A stretch of 64,000 nt of DNA from Seriola aureovittata (taxonomy: Eukaryota; Chordata; Actinopteri; Carangiformes; Carangidae), in assembly GCF_021018895.1 (NCBI RefSeq), contig NC_079384.1, positions 15,701,140 through 15,765,139 on the forward strand, read 5' to 3'. The notes beneath the pieces are model-generated. The model was not told where the DNA came from, did no database searches, and saw only the letters and a program-made list of their open reading frames with translations. Each line of letters starts with the position of its first letter. The first letter of the stretch is position 1. The position numbers and the translations under genes are program-made. Below, piece after piece: positions 48,831-61,364 of the stretch.

Positions 48831-51800
48831 GATCAATTGTGATGATGCATATTACTGCACCTTGCTGAAGACCCACATGTAAGGATATGTTAGCATTTCA
48901 AGGCTGAAGTGCATGGCGTAGTTGAGGAGATGAATGTCAAAACAGGCCCAGTTGTTACAATACATTGTGAATTATGTTAAATTACATACTTTTATCATTA
49001 TATTACAAATTTATTCATGGTTATCTTTTCAAATCAGGGAGCACTTTTCTGTGTGCACTAATTATGTTCTGTTTCTATATATAAGTTAAGTGATAATGAC
49101 TTGCTGACAGCTCACATGATGCCTCCTTCCATTATTCATCCTCAGTGACAGTAAGGGCTCGGGCCATACCCACTGAAGCCCTGCACTGTCATTAAAACAC
49201 AGAACTATAATTTTTTTTTGCTTCTTTCTATGCACCTGCATATGCAGTTAGGTTGCATGGACACCTGGATAGTTCTGAAACCAGGTGAGCTTGGTGGTCA
49301 GCATACAGATTCTCCCATTTTACTGTACTGTGTGGCAACTGTTATTTGAACAGACCCTGCATTACCGGCTGCAGCTCTGCATTTAACTGCATCTATAAAA
49401 ATGTCAAATAAAGACAAAACAGTCTCTCCTTTGGCACCTCAGTTTCCTGACATGGTCTGTCTCTCAGATAATAATTTGTAGTCATTCAGCTGTTCCTGGA
49501 ATATTTGGTGTGGTGATCAGTTTGGACTAAATAAGATTTGTCTTTTAGTCTTTATTATGCTGCACTGGAAATTTTACTGTAGATTGATCTTCAACACCAT
49601 AATGACTTGAAATAAGTCACAGAGGAGAGGAGAGTGAATATCACAGTGACTGAGTACCAAGCTTTTGGCATTGCACTGAGACTTGAGCTCAATAAACTCC
49701 CATCCTAAAATAAATGTAAAATTAGAGGGTTATGTAGTGGAGGAAAAAAAAAGGCCATTGGGCTTGGTTCTTGGCCCCCACGCACTCAGCCGATGTGCAG
49801 TTTTCTTTCCTGTCTCCTATTATTCCTGGTCTTCTGCCTGGATGAGTCAAGAGACGGAGAGAGTTGGAGTGAAAGAAGGAGGGAGAGAAGTAGAAGGGAG
49901 AGGTAAGACAGAGACAGACAGACAAAAAGGCAAGAGAAAGACAGAGAAGATGACAGGGAGAGGTGGAGGGAAAGGGACACACCGGCTGTACTGCCTCCTC
50001 CAGTGTTTAAAAAACAGGATTTGAATGACAGAGTACATGTAGAAAACTTGGGAGGTGTTCAAGTGCAGCCATTTTGTGAGAATTCTAGTTTCAAGTCCAG
50101 GTCCAGTCAATGAAATTTTGAGGCAAAATCGATCAGTTTCAATGGAATTGTCGTGATAATTGGATTCTTTGTCCTGAACTTTGAGTGCTGGAAAGTTGAT
50201 AATAGAGAAAGCTTTGTAGCTTAGCTATTAGCCATGTTGGGCCAACAACTTTTACTTAACCATCCTCTGTTGGAGTATAAACCAATCCACAAAAGAGAAA
50301 TGGTTTGCAGACAGGATTCAATGGCACAAATACGTCTTTTGAATAAATTGTGACCTTATTGTCCCATTGGTGACCAAGCTAACAAGATGGCTAACTTACT
50401 AGCTTGGAGACTATTTATCTCCCTTCAGTAACTCTTTACACAATACAGAGAAAATAAAAAGAAGCTTGGAGATCAATTGTGACTGAATCTGTTATGTGCT
50501 ATAGTATATTCCTGACTTGCTAGCGTGTTAGTGTTGAGCGCATCAGCTACAGCAGTTTACCAATAAGCTCTGTGAGCTGTCAAGAGCGTTGACTCAAGTA
50601 TCCTTGAAAGATCCAAGTTGGAAACTGTGGGCTTACAGACCTCATGACCTCGACCTTATAGTTGCTGTTGATATTAGCTGGGATCTTCATTGATCCACAG
50701 AGACTGGAAGTGCTTTAATGGGCTAGAAATAATAATTAAACAGAAACAGTTATTTAGTTCCTCACATAAACATAGATTTGTTCCAGTGGATATGATCTGA
50801 TACAGGTACAGAGATACTCCCGAAATTTTTCCAAACACTGCAATCTGTTGCTCCTCTACCCTGTCCTCTGCATAATTTCTCTTCCAGCCACATTCTTGTA
50901 AGATGTGTTTAATGGCTGAGCCTTGAATGTGTCCAACAGTGACAAAACCAGATGTTTTTGGACGCTGGTGCTGCAACCTGAGCGAACATTGTCTCTGCAG
51001 CAGCCAACTACGTGATCGATATTCAAACTAAAACAAGTGTCTCGTTGGAAATGTTCCTCAGTGAAGACTAAAGTGCAATATTCAGTGTGTGCTGTTCACA
51101 GTTTTATAAAATTATCATCTCTTCTCCATCTTTTGAACGTGTCACATATGTTATCTTTTACTGTATCATAAAAAATGTATTTGGGAACCTCTGCCATCGT
51201 AAGCCTACATCAAAGACCAGCTTGTTTGTGTGAAGGAGAAAAGAGGCTTTTACATGACTGTTTATTAGAGTAAGCTGAGATTGATATGCAAGGGCCCTCA
51301 CAGTAGCAAGTCCATGTTTAAAAGAGGCTGTTGCTGCCTTCATTATTTACTAAGTGAGAAGATCAAGGGCTTTTTATTCCAGGTGTTTCAGCACCCCTGG
51401 GTGTTTTACAATAGCTCTAGTGCCTGTGTTGTTTAACTAGGAGCCAGAAGCCAGTTTGTGGCCCTTGCAAAATGTACAGTAGGGGGCTGAGGGTCTCAAA
51501 GGCCCCTATTGAGGGCTAAATAGGGCTGCATTGTAATGTTTTATGGTAGTGGAAAATTAACATGGAAAATTGTCAAGCCTTTCTTCATTGTTGTTGCACA
51601 ACTGTTCTTATACTGTATCCATGATGCTTAATGAGAAATGAGATACCTTCTCCGTATCAAAACTGTGGGATTAACAGAAATATGGGATGTTAAATGTGAT
51701 GCATTTAATGATACATTTTTGGAATAACATATCATGAGGCCATTAAACCAAAACAATGAGCTAAAAGATGCTAAAACGCTATACACATAAGTGAAAGACA

Positions 51801-51930
51801 ACGGCTGTGCTGTGATTTCTGTTATATTTACTTGTAAAATGATCACTGAGTCTGAGTTAGAAGCTGTCTGTCCTGTCCTGAAGTCAGCATAGACAGGTGG
51901 AGGAAAAGCCTGACTTCGTGCTGGCGGGGA
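48831..51930. other. Gene-free region
   Basis: Includes a purine-rich low-complexity stretch at about 49850-49990. No coding or RNA gene recognised. Confidence 0.55.
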
Positions 51931-52035
51931 AGTTGCTAGATTTGTTGCCTTTTTGAAAAACATCACGAAAGGGGTCTAAAAAGTTGGAAAAGCTAGTGAA
52001 AAAGGCACTAAATTGGCAACACTGTTTGTTCGCAA
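51930..52035. repeat. Interspersed repeat fragment
   Basis: Contains CATCACGAAAGGGGTCTAAA and CTAAATTGGCAACACTG, phrases I recall from a recurrent fish repeat. The antisense open frame (51628-51966) overlaps it and is not taken as a gene. Confidence 0.35.
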
Positions 52036-52209
52036 TAACTAATTTTGAAACAGCAACGACCAATCAAGAAACTCCAACACATGGCTGACAATGGTGTAAA
52101 ATTATCACTCAGTCAGTCAGCCACATACGCATTTATAAGTCTAGCCCCGCTGCTGCAGTCCAACCAAAAATATGGATTACTGCTGCTTTAAACAAGGCTG
52201 GCAAAAATG

Positions 52210-52495
52210 TATAATATATCAGTTACTTATTTTTTTTTTTATAACGGATTAATTGTTTCAGTAATTTTTCAAGTGAAAATACCAAACATTCAGTGGGTTC
52301 AGGTTCTCAAATGTGAGACTTTGCTGCTTTTTCTTCACTTTACATTGTTGTAAATTAAATATCTTTGGGTTTGGACTGTTGAGGAGTACAAAACAAAGCA
52401 TTTGAAGACATAACTTAGGGTCTGGGAAACTGTGAGAGATGTTTTTCACAGTTTTTTTTCATTGTAATGAAAATAATTGTTCGTTGCAACCCTAC
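52210..52495. repeat. Interspersed repeat, copy 1 of a family shared with 58.7 kb
   Basis: Shares with 58650-58965 the ordered phrases ATTAAT near the start, TGGGTTT..GACTGTTG, ACAAAACAA, CAT.TGA.GA, GGG..T..G..ACTG, and ends TCGTTGCAACCCT. Such ends are typical of abundant non-autonomous DNA elements in teleosts. Class not determined. Confidence 0.5.
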
Positions 52496-55400
52496 TTTAA
52501 TTAAATGCAAGAGTTAACTGACATCAATTTTTCAGCCTTAAACCAAAGGAGCAGCAATCTAAGTGAATATAAACTGACTTGCATTAAATCTAACTAGAAT
52601 AATGTTTATGGTCTTTTCTATCTGAGACAAAAGTGTTGCTTGCCACGGGGCTTTTAGCAGTTTAAGCTAAGTCAGGATCAGACTCCCCAGTGGCAGGCTC
52701 CATAAAGCTGCCTGCTTCCCCTCAGCTAATGGGTAGCATACGGTAGGTAGAGGGGTAAGGGTACATAAGATGGGGTGGGTTTTATGCAGTTTCAAACAAG
52801 AGGAGATGTTGTGTTCTCAGTCAAACCATAGTTATGTAAACCCCTTACCCCCTGCCTGTCAGAAATCTGTAGAGGGAGGGGGCTGCAGTTCCATATGTGG
52901 AACACAGACAGCTGGTAATTAAGCTTTATGAGCTGCTGACATGACTGCATCCTCACAACCAGGTATATTGTGTTGCTACTTATTGTATAAGACAAACTCT
53001 GACAGTGAAAAGCAACTCTAGTTCAATATCTTCATATTGTGTCCCATCAAACCAGATGTAAGCACGAGGCGCTCAAGTCTAAACGCCTTCTGTCGGCGAA
53101 GACGTGAAATAACACAATTTATGTGACGCTGGCAGCTGATCACATGTGGGGGGAGGGGTGCCCTGACTCAACTGGACAACACCTTAAAGGCTGGATGCAC
53201 ACTGCAAGAATTTAACCAGATTTAGCTCCAGTCAGTGCCGGCCCACATGAAGCTGTACAATCTGGGTTAAGATTCCACGTCACAGCTCATGGCGATGGAG
53301 CACATGGGTATCACAGTTTTGACTTTAATGGCAAGTTTGGAACTTTCTACAAAGAAATCTGACTAAGACTGTTAAATTTTGATATTTTTTACTGAATTGG
53401 TTGTCTGTTCAACACAGCACCTAATATCTGAGCTATTGTGATAATTGGGGTTCATGCTAAAGTGAATTTCAGTTATGGAATGATTTTATTTGCAGGTTTT
53501 TTAGGTGTTACAGGTGTCAGGATATTGCGATAGCAACCTGCAGACATTGTTCTACATTGTAGTATAGCCTCAGTGTTTCAGATGGGACACAGACTTTGTG
53601 AGTGACTCTACAGAGGAAATACCAATGAAGACATAGAGAAAAGAAGAGAACAGACGCTCAGGGCCAAGCAGGTTAGGGATGGTAAGACGAAACAGCAGCA
53701 AAAGGTCTCCACGTCACATGTTTAACTGCAATAAGCACTGGTAGAGAGTTTAGGGCGAGTTTGAAAGTGGGAGGGGGCTAATGGATGCTCACACTCTGAT
53801 TGGCTACAGCCGGTTGCCCATATTTAGATCAGTGTCATGTCCCTCCCTGGTTTGTGTTCAGCTGTGCTTTGGAATGAAAGGCAAGATGTCTGGTTGCTCT
53901 CTCGCTCCACATCACATCATGGAAACTCACTGAGAGCTCGTTCACTGGCTCTGAAACGCACCTTCCTCTGTCATTTATTAGCTCCCTCTCCCCTGGAAGG
54001 ATTTAAATGTTGGAAGTTTTGAAACTGAAGTCCATGAAAGTTTTGCTCTTTTTTTCCTGGCTTGTGATCGGTGATGTAGATGGAAATCCTATCATTTATC
54101 TGTGAGGATCAATGTTCCCTTGTAGCCCCAGACAGTCAAACAGGGAGATGAAGTGTGGCTTATAGTGACAAAGTCTAGGGGTTACCAGTCTTAGCCTCTG
54201 TTTACACTGAAAACCATGAGTGCCCAATTGTGTATTTACAGACTCAGCCCCCTCTTTTCTCCATCTTTACTTTTGCTCTCCAGAGATCACTGCTTAATAC
54301 AGATATGTTAAAATGCAATGAAACAACCAAGAACAGAGAGGCTCAGCATGGCTGGATGGCTCGTGTTTCCTGGCCACCACTGACCATCCATTAAACCTGA
54401 CATTCTGTGTCATTGTGTTAGCTTCCCAAATTATCTTTTTTTTTTTTTTTTTGTTTCTTTTCTGTCCACGTTTGCAAGCAAAGAAGAAGAGGAGGTGCTC
54501 TTCTTTGCCTGACATAAAGTATCAACTTTTCAATTCCCAGGCCTGCCACATCAACAAAGGGAGTATACTTGGCCCAAGTGCAAAGAGGAGGAACAAAAAC
54601 AGTGTCGAGACAAAAAATGTAAGAATCGACCACAGAGGGGGAGAAAAAAAAATTGAGGGAGGAGCAGTCCATTCTGGCAAAACTGAGCCTATTTTACCCT
54701 CTTACACCATTAACCTACACGTAGACCCAGTTTCTAGTGTTGATGCTGCTGCTGTTATTGCATAAAATTATGGACATAAAGCTGCAGTATTGAAATGAAT
54801 GAATCTGAAAAGATGATATGAAATACGCTCTTTGCTACGTGATGATGACAACGTCTTTTGATGAAGGAAAATTTTTGTGAGGGAAGGTCTGAGCAGAATG
54901 ATTCATCTTTGCAGTACAGCAAATTTCTGACTTCATTTAAAACAGATGGTCTTAGTTAAAGCACATTGTCTAGCTCAATTTGAAGGTCCTGTAATAGAAT
55001 ATAATCTGCTGACTACAAAAATTTTAATATTTCTGTATATGTACAGGATAGGCACCTGCGTCCAGTGTAGGAGACTCCTTAGATGTTAGATGAAAGATGG
55101 GTATATCATCTTAAGGCTATCAACTGGGCACCTCCCCGTGTCAGAATCATAGCCAGTGTGCGACTAGCAGCAGTTGCAGAGGTGAGACTTTTCATTAAGT
55201 TTAATGGTTATACTTAACCTGATAATCACAGAGCCCGCCCACATTTAAGACAGGATCCACAGCTTCCTGCCCCTTCAAACTTTTCTGAATCTAATGACGG
55301 CGCTTAAGCTGCAGAGCCACCTGGGTCATTGTTTGTTTTAGCAGCAAAATTCACCTTTAGGATTCCTCTTTTTTAAAATTATATTTTCTCAAAAACAGAA

Positions 55401-55870
55401 AAACATGTGCATAATGAATAGGGAGTAATCTACATGTTATTTTAGAGGTAGATAAATGACATGGGTCCACCCCTATGCTAAAAGCGTGTGATGCTACACA
55501 GATGATAGATGTTAACCCCTGAGGTTATGGAGGATTAAAACCTCCGGAGCTGGACTCCTCTCAGCCCACTACCTCTCCCTCCACATGTCCAGACACTCAA
55601 CAGTCTGCATTCCTACTCCAAACTGTTTTCCTGGAGCTCAGCCGCCTAACAAGACACCATTACCAAACGCAATCTGCTTTCCCTATCATGTGCAATAGAA
55701 AAAAAAAAAGTGATGTAGTTTAATAGCATCTGTTGTCCACTTTTATATTCTCACCTTGCAGCTTGCGGTTGACAACCATAAAAGCAAACATTAAGAATCA
55801 GTTTGATTGTTTATGTCTCATCTGTTTCTCTGCATCTGCCACATCTTCACTCTCAACCTCTACAGACACA
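52496..55870. other. Gene-free region
   Basis: Non-coding sequence with a T tract at about 54427-54450 and several short open frames without family features. No gene recognised. Confidence 0.55.
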
Positions 55871-55875
55871 TTTTG

Positions 55876-55917
55876 CTCTTTCTCTCTCTCTCTCTTTCTC
55901 TCTCTATTTCTTTCTCT

Positions 55918-55956
<39 letters not shown>

Positions 55957-55963
55957 TCTCTTT
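55876..55963. repeat. (CT)n microsatellite, imperfect
   Basis: CT dinucleotides with TTTC and CCC interruptions; it generates long Leu/Ser or Arg/Glu open frames that are not genes. Confidence 0.95.
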
Positions 55964-56839
55964 CCTTTAATGTTTGTCTTGTCTCTACCTGTCTTGTGCA
56001 TTGCTGAAGTTCTTCATTTCTCTTCGCCCATGCCCCACCACCACACCCCACACACCCCACGCTTCCCCTTAAACATCCCTCAGCAGTGGGAGGGAGAGAA
56101 GCACCCAGTCTTAAAAAGAGCGTAACCACCCTGGGGCGACACGAGAGTTCACAAGGTAGGAGTGCAGACCGTGTGTCAGACTCCACCTTCTCCCACCCGC
56201 TAAACCCAGCCCCGGTCCCACCCAGCCTCTCCTCGCCTTCCCCATAGAGAAGTTTTCTACATACAGTTTGTCTTTCGACTGTCAAATTCATGGAGGCTGT
56301 TATTGTTTATGCAAAGTAGACGCAGCTTTAGTTGTAGAGACTGTTGCTCCTTGTGCAGTATAGCTTTTGTGTCTTGTGCAGAGGTTTTTACTGTTTAGTT
56401 CACAGCAGTAAAGTTTAAGAAAAGATTATAGCCCTGAGATACTCCTCCCACTGTAAGCCAGGATTGCTTTTGTTCCAAATTTTCCGAAACCTTTTTGTTC
56501 CATATTGATGAAATCTGATATCACAATTTGTGGGAAGACTCTTTCTTTTTTTTTCATGTCCAAAACACAGGTAACATACTCTTAAGTGAAAAGAAGGATG
56601 ACAGTAACAGAGTACAGCTTGGCTAAATGAGCGGAAAGGAGACATCTTTTTGTTCTGTCCCTGCACATGAGTTTAATTCTTAAAGCATCTGGAATCACTT
56701 AAAGCTGTACTGCTGGCTGCTTTGTGCTCAGCTCTGCGCTGTGACTTCAGCCTCAGAAACTGAGCCTTAAGGAGGAAAAATGAAAACAGCTATGAAAAAC
56801 AGTCTCAAGGATAAAACGTTTTTTGGTTGTTTCGTCACC

Positions 56840-56950
56840 AGGGCTGCCACGATATCAGATTTTCACTACACGATTGTTTTGGGCAAAAGAATTCATGATA
56901 GCGATATTATTGCGATATCTATAGGAAATTTGATTTATTGTGTGTTTTAT
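56840..56950. repeat. Interspersed repeat fragment
   Basis: Starts GGGCTGCCACGATATCAG and contains GATAGCGATATTATTGCGAT, a pattern I recall from a common fish element in which GCTG-CACGATAT marks the terminus. Confidence 0.4.
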
Positions 56951-58326
56951 CCCAAATGAATTGGGCTCGAATACGAATATAGGGAGGTGGAGAGAGAGTC
57001 TGTGACTATAACTGTAGATAAGTGTACGAAAAGAACAATTACACTTAATAGAAAAGGGCAACCACATGAAGTGATAGACAAAAGATCCACACGGTCTAAC
57101 ATCTGCCATCACCATACTACCATATGTGCATATATCGCGACAACTCAGTCATGGATGAAAGCGTCTGTATATGCTGTCACATACTTTTTTCAGTCAAATG
57201 GAAATTTTCACATGGCAATTATCTGCCATGCCAATTTCATCTTAATTACAACAGACCAAATAGCTCAAAAATTAATCCAGTGATTGATCCCAATGATCCC
57301 AACACTCAACTCAAACCAGATTACTGTAACAGATCAAATCCAGGCAGCTAATTTAACCCCTTACAAACATCATGTGCAAATGGTGTGTAAAAGCACATAT
57401 TACATCTTTACTCATGTACCTGTGTGTTTTGGCTTGTAGGTGCTTCTGTGCTTCCTGAGACAGTTGCAGAACAGAGTTAAGACAGTGAAGCACCCAATAA
57501 AACTATGCAGAGACATTGTACATTGTACCAATGGCCAATAATCTCAATCACCTTTAATAAAGTTGTTGCTTTACTATCATGGTGGATGGTTTTTGTCCAT
57601 GACTGAGCCCACGTTTGTGTCTAGACAGTCAGTTTTGTAAATTCGGTTTAAAATCTGTGAATGTTAAAGCCTAGAAGACATGCAATAGTTTGTCTATTGA
57701 TAGAGGGCAATTGGCTCTTTTCTGCAGTGGCAAGTAACTATGTTTTACTCAAATACATGACTGCCATTTTGTGCAAAGTTACACTTTTACCCCTCTACAT
57801 TACTGAGGAAAATATTGCACATTATACACAGTCCAGTGCTCAAAAAGAATGCATCACTTTAGATTAAATGTCCAAAGAGAACTTGCTCCATCATGACAAG
57901 AACACACTAATGCATTCACACCTTTACACTCTGGAAATATCACGTCTCTAGAATGAGAATTTCTTAATTTTGATATTAAATTATTTTTACAGATAATAGA
58001 TCTATACCTATAGGATGTTTACTTGTAGTTGAGAAGTTTTATTCTGTGCTTTTGTTTAAGCTAAATATGTGAAGACTAAGGAATCCTAGCTCATGGTCCA
58101 CTTTCTACCTTTTTACGGAGGTTTCAGCTTGTGCATCAGCTGATGATGTTTGCTAAGCGAGTCGAATTTGAGTTACAATTATACTGTCAAACTATTTTTT
58201 CCGACTTTATGAATGAACTTTGATTCTCATCCGGATTCTTGTTTCACCCACTGGTTCTTATTGTCATTCATAAACTCCTGTCACACCTATTGTGGTCAAT
58301 AGTTTTAAGATAAACCTCAGTCTTTG

Positions 58327-58330
<4 letters not shown>

Positions 58331-58358
<28 letters not shown>
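58331..58358. repeat. (GT)n microsatellite
   Basis: Fourteen perfect GT units. Confidence 0.95.
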
Positions 58359-58361
<3 letters not shown>

Positions 58362-58475
58362 GAGGGAGAGAGAGTGATTCCTGCCTTCTCTGTATGTTGC
58401 TCCAGTTCCCTCAGGGCAGTACAAGCCTTAACAGGTAGGCTACCTCTTTTATATCACCTGTAGCTATGTGTATTC

Positions 58476-58481
58476 CACACA

Positions 58482-58518
<37 letters not shown>
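58476..58518. repeat. (AC)n microsatellite
   Basis: AC units interrupted once by AT, about 120 bp after the GT tract and in the complementary sense, so the two can pair in single strands. Confidence 0.95.
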
Positions 58519-58519
<1 letters not shown>

Positions 58520-58649
58520 ACTCAGCTACCTATACAGTCTCTGTAACATGATCACTCCTCGGCTCTCAGATGGTTTCTTTGCATTTTGCTTAGTCTTCTT
58601 AGTTTAGGAGAGCTCTATTGTAGAAGCTTGTGGTTACTTGGCCTCTCTT

Positions 58650-58965
58650 GTAGATCTGCAACGATCAGTCAATTAATCGATTGACAGAAAATTTATCTGC
58701 CACTATTTGATAATTGATTAATAATAAGTCTTTTTAAAGAATTGCCAAGATTCTCTCTTCCAGCTACTCAAATTTTAATATTGTCAGGTTGCCTTAGACT
58801 TATAGTAAAAAATAGTAAACTGAGTAATTTTGGGTTTTTGACTGTTGGCCAGATAAAACAAGACATCTGAGGATGTCACTGTGGGCTTCAGAGACTGCAA
58901 TGGCCATTCTTCACTTTTTTTCAGACATGTTATAGACAAAACAACTAATCTATCGATCAAGAAAA
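58650..58965. repeat. Interspersed repeat, copy 2 of the family at 52.2 kb
   Basis: Begins GCAACGATCAGTCAATTAATC and reads through TTGATAATTGATTAATAAT, TTTTTGACTGTTGGCCAG, ATAAAACAAGACATCTGAGG and ends with ACTAATCTATCGATCAAGAA. The termini are rich in ATTAATCGAT-type phrases. Same orientation as the 52.2-kb copy. Confidence 0.5.
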
Positions 58966-60558
58966 CACTTAACATTATTTGCTACCGTGCTTTTTTGGCA
59001 CTCTCTTATGCTGTTGTGCTATGTGGAAATAAAAAAAAAAAAAACTAAGTAGCTCAAGAATCAAGAAAAAAACTGTGGCAAAGGGCTTCACATTTTCCAG
59101 TTATAATACAAAGAAAAACGCCATCAAATGCAGAAAAGTATGAAAATCTAAAATGCCAAATATGTGCAAAAATATAGGCACTCATTTGACTGAGGGACAT
59201 AAAGCAGGCTCAGACTGGCAGCTTTCTCTGTAGAAAAAAACTCTCAGACCAGAAGGCTAAAGGTGGAGTCTCTCATTGTGGTCTGAGGGATGTCTTTGTT
59301 TGTGGCACAGTAGTTTCACTGGGACAGTTTAATCACACTCAGACTGCTGGAAGACCAGACATTTGAGTTCAGAGAGGATGAATCACCAAGCCAGAACATC
59401 TCGTCAGTAACAATAACCTCCAGTCTTTCCTCATTCTTTATCTCACGTTCAGGACAGAGCTGAAAATGGCTGCTTTAAAATGTTGACAGTCCTTTAGGAA
59501 AACGTTGTATTATCAGGTATAATGAAGAGAATGATGACACTTCCCTATATTTTCCACCTGGATCCTTTCAGATGTTGTCTAAACTGAAAGGTCATTCTGC
59601 CACCATGGTCTCAGAGTAAAAACATATAGGTACGACCCCTCTGGGATCATCACACTGTGAGGCCTTGCCCTCAGACCTGGAGCCAGTGAGCAGAGGCCAG
59701 AGAAAACAGCCCCTCCCTATGGGAGAGCAAAGCCTGCACTTGAGATTTCACAGGAGATCAGGACCAAAGAATTAGTGTCAGTCAGCTGGAGACCGGAGCT
59801 GAGAGGCAACAGATGACATCCTAGACCGTGCCCGCGTGTTTGTTTCTCTCAGAGGAAATACTAGTGATAAAGTGGGAAAAGTGGGAAATCCAGTGATCAT
59901 GGGACGATATATCCTGTTCACAAGTTTAGTTAACTCAGGAAATTTTGACATCATGTTCACAAAGTATCAAATAAGTAAAGGATATTAAGAATCCATGAAG
60001 AAATTGAGTATGCCACCTTCTGGCCAAATGTTTCTCATATCTGTGTTAAGTGGAAAAGTAAATAGTCAGTTTGCAAAGATCAAGGCCTAAGCGTGTCTCT
60101 GCAAACTGTGTAACACTTTGCAAAATGTGGAAAAAGCATGCGGTAAAACCGGGCTTGAGGAGACATCTTGAACAGTTAACCAGAGTAAAGAGGATGCACA
60201 GAAAATGAGCTTCTTTTGTTGTGGTTAATCATGTTAAGTCATGTTTATTTTTAGTCTGTATAGCGTTTAACACTTTCTATCCATAAGTCTTGATTCGGAT
60301 AAGGCCAAACGCCACATGAAAACTACAGTATACTTTCTGTATCCACGTCATGTGTTGAGGAGTCATCTCCCTGTGAGTGTTGGCTGGGATCGCACCCACA
60401 GAAGAGCCCCCTCTAGTGCATACTGCCTCCTTCATTAGGCTCACCCCAACTTCACAACCTGGCACAACATGTAAACACAGAGCAGATGACGAATGCGGAT
60501 GCGTTTCTGTGATGAGGATTACTCAGTGGAGGGTGGGCTCATTTGATGGGGAAAGAGG

Positions 60559-60580
60559 AGGTGGTGGTGGTGGTGGTGGG
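60559..60580. repeat. (GGT)n microsatellite
   Basis: Seven GGT units. Confidence 0.9.
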
Positions 60581-61311
60581 TGGGAGAAACTTCAAGACGA
60601 ATCGTTGAAATGTGACACTCTGGGTCATGTCTGAAGCATCCGCTGGAAGGAGGAGCCTCAGTCACATAGTGCAGATGGGTGTGAAAGAGCAAAGAGATTA
60701 ACTCTTTCATTCAAGCACAGGGTCATTATTATTAGTATTAACGTGGGTTTCTACCGCATTGAATTAAAGAGTGCATTCTTAACTCTAACAAACTCTTTCG
60801 TTATTAACAGCTTCTCCACTGTAATTATTTATTTGTAACATTCCCAAATTCTCAACCTGACAAGCACCTAACACTGCCAGTAGTGGATTAAAGCCAGAGA
60901 TCCTTAGGACAGCTCTGAAACTCTGCAAACTATGATCACATAATAGAGTGTTGTGGTTTTGTGGTTTAGCAGGTAGTGATTACTTTTGTTTTCTCTACAG
61001 CGATGTGTCTCTCCCTCTCATTCACTTTGCTGCACTGCTTCAAATAGATGGATAGAAACGTGGAGGTTGCGTTCGGATCTTCTTGCCTTTGTTGGGATCC
61101 CTAAAGAAAATCTGGAGGTCAGCTGTTTGTTGTAGGTGGAGTGCACTTTCTCTATATTCATGATTCACAATGGAGCAGGAGCTTGACTGTAGCAGCAGAC
61201 TGAGTGAATACTTATTATGGCTTGTATATGAGAAGACATGGTACTGCTTTACAAAGCTCTGAATGTTCTCCTTTTTCTGGGCCTCCCTATTCCTGCCTCC
61301 TGTCCTCTCCA

Positions 61312-61317
<6 letters not shown>

Positions 61318-61361
<44 letters not shown>
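61318..61361. repeat. (CT)n microsatellite
   Basis: Twenty-two CT units, perfect. Confidence 0.97.

Positions 61362-61364
<3 letters not shown>

Larger units (their letters stand above)
55964..61310. other. Gene-free region with repeats
   Basis: Holds interspersed fragments at 56.8 and 58.7 kb and TG, AC and GGT microsatellites. No exon or RNA gene recognised. Confidence 0.55.

Noticed and set aside
54415..54765. 116-codon open frame beginning in a T tract
   Set aside because: The start is made of poly-Phe from a T run, there is no domain, and the base composition equals the surroundings.
55733..56291. Long Leu/Ser and Arg/Glu open frames
   Set aside because: Produced by the CT microsatellite read in different frames.
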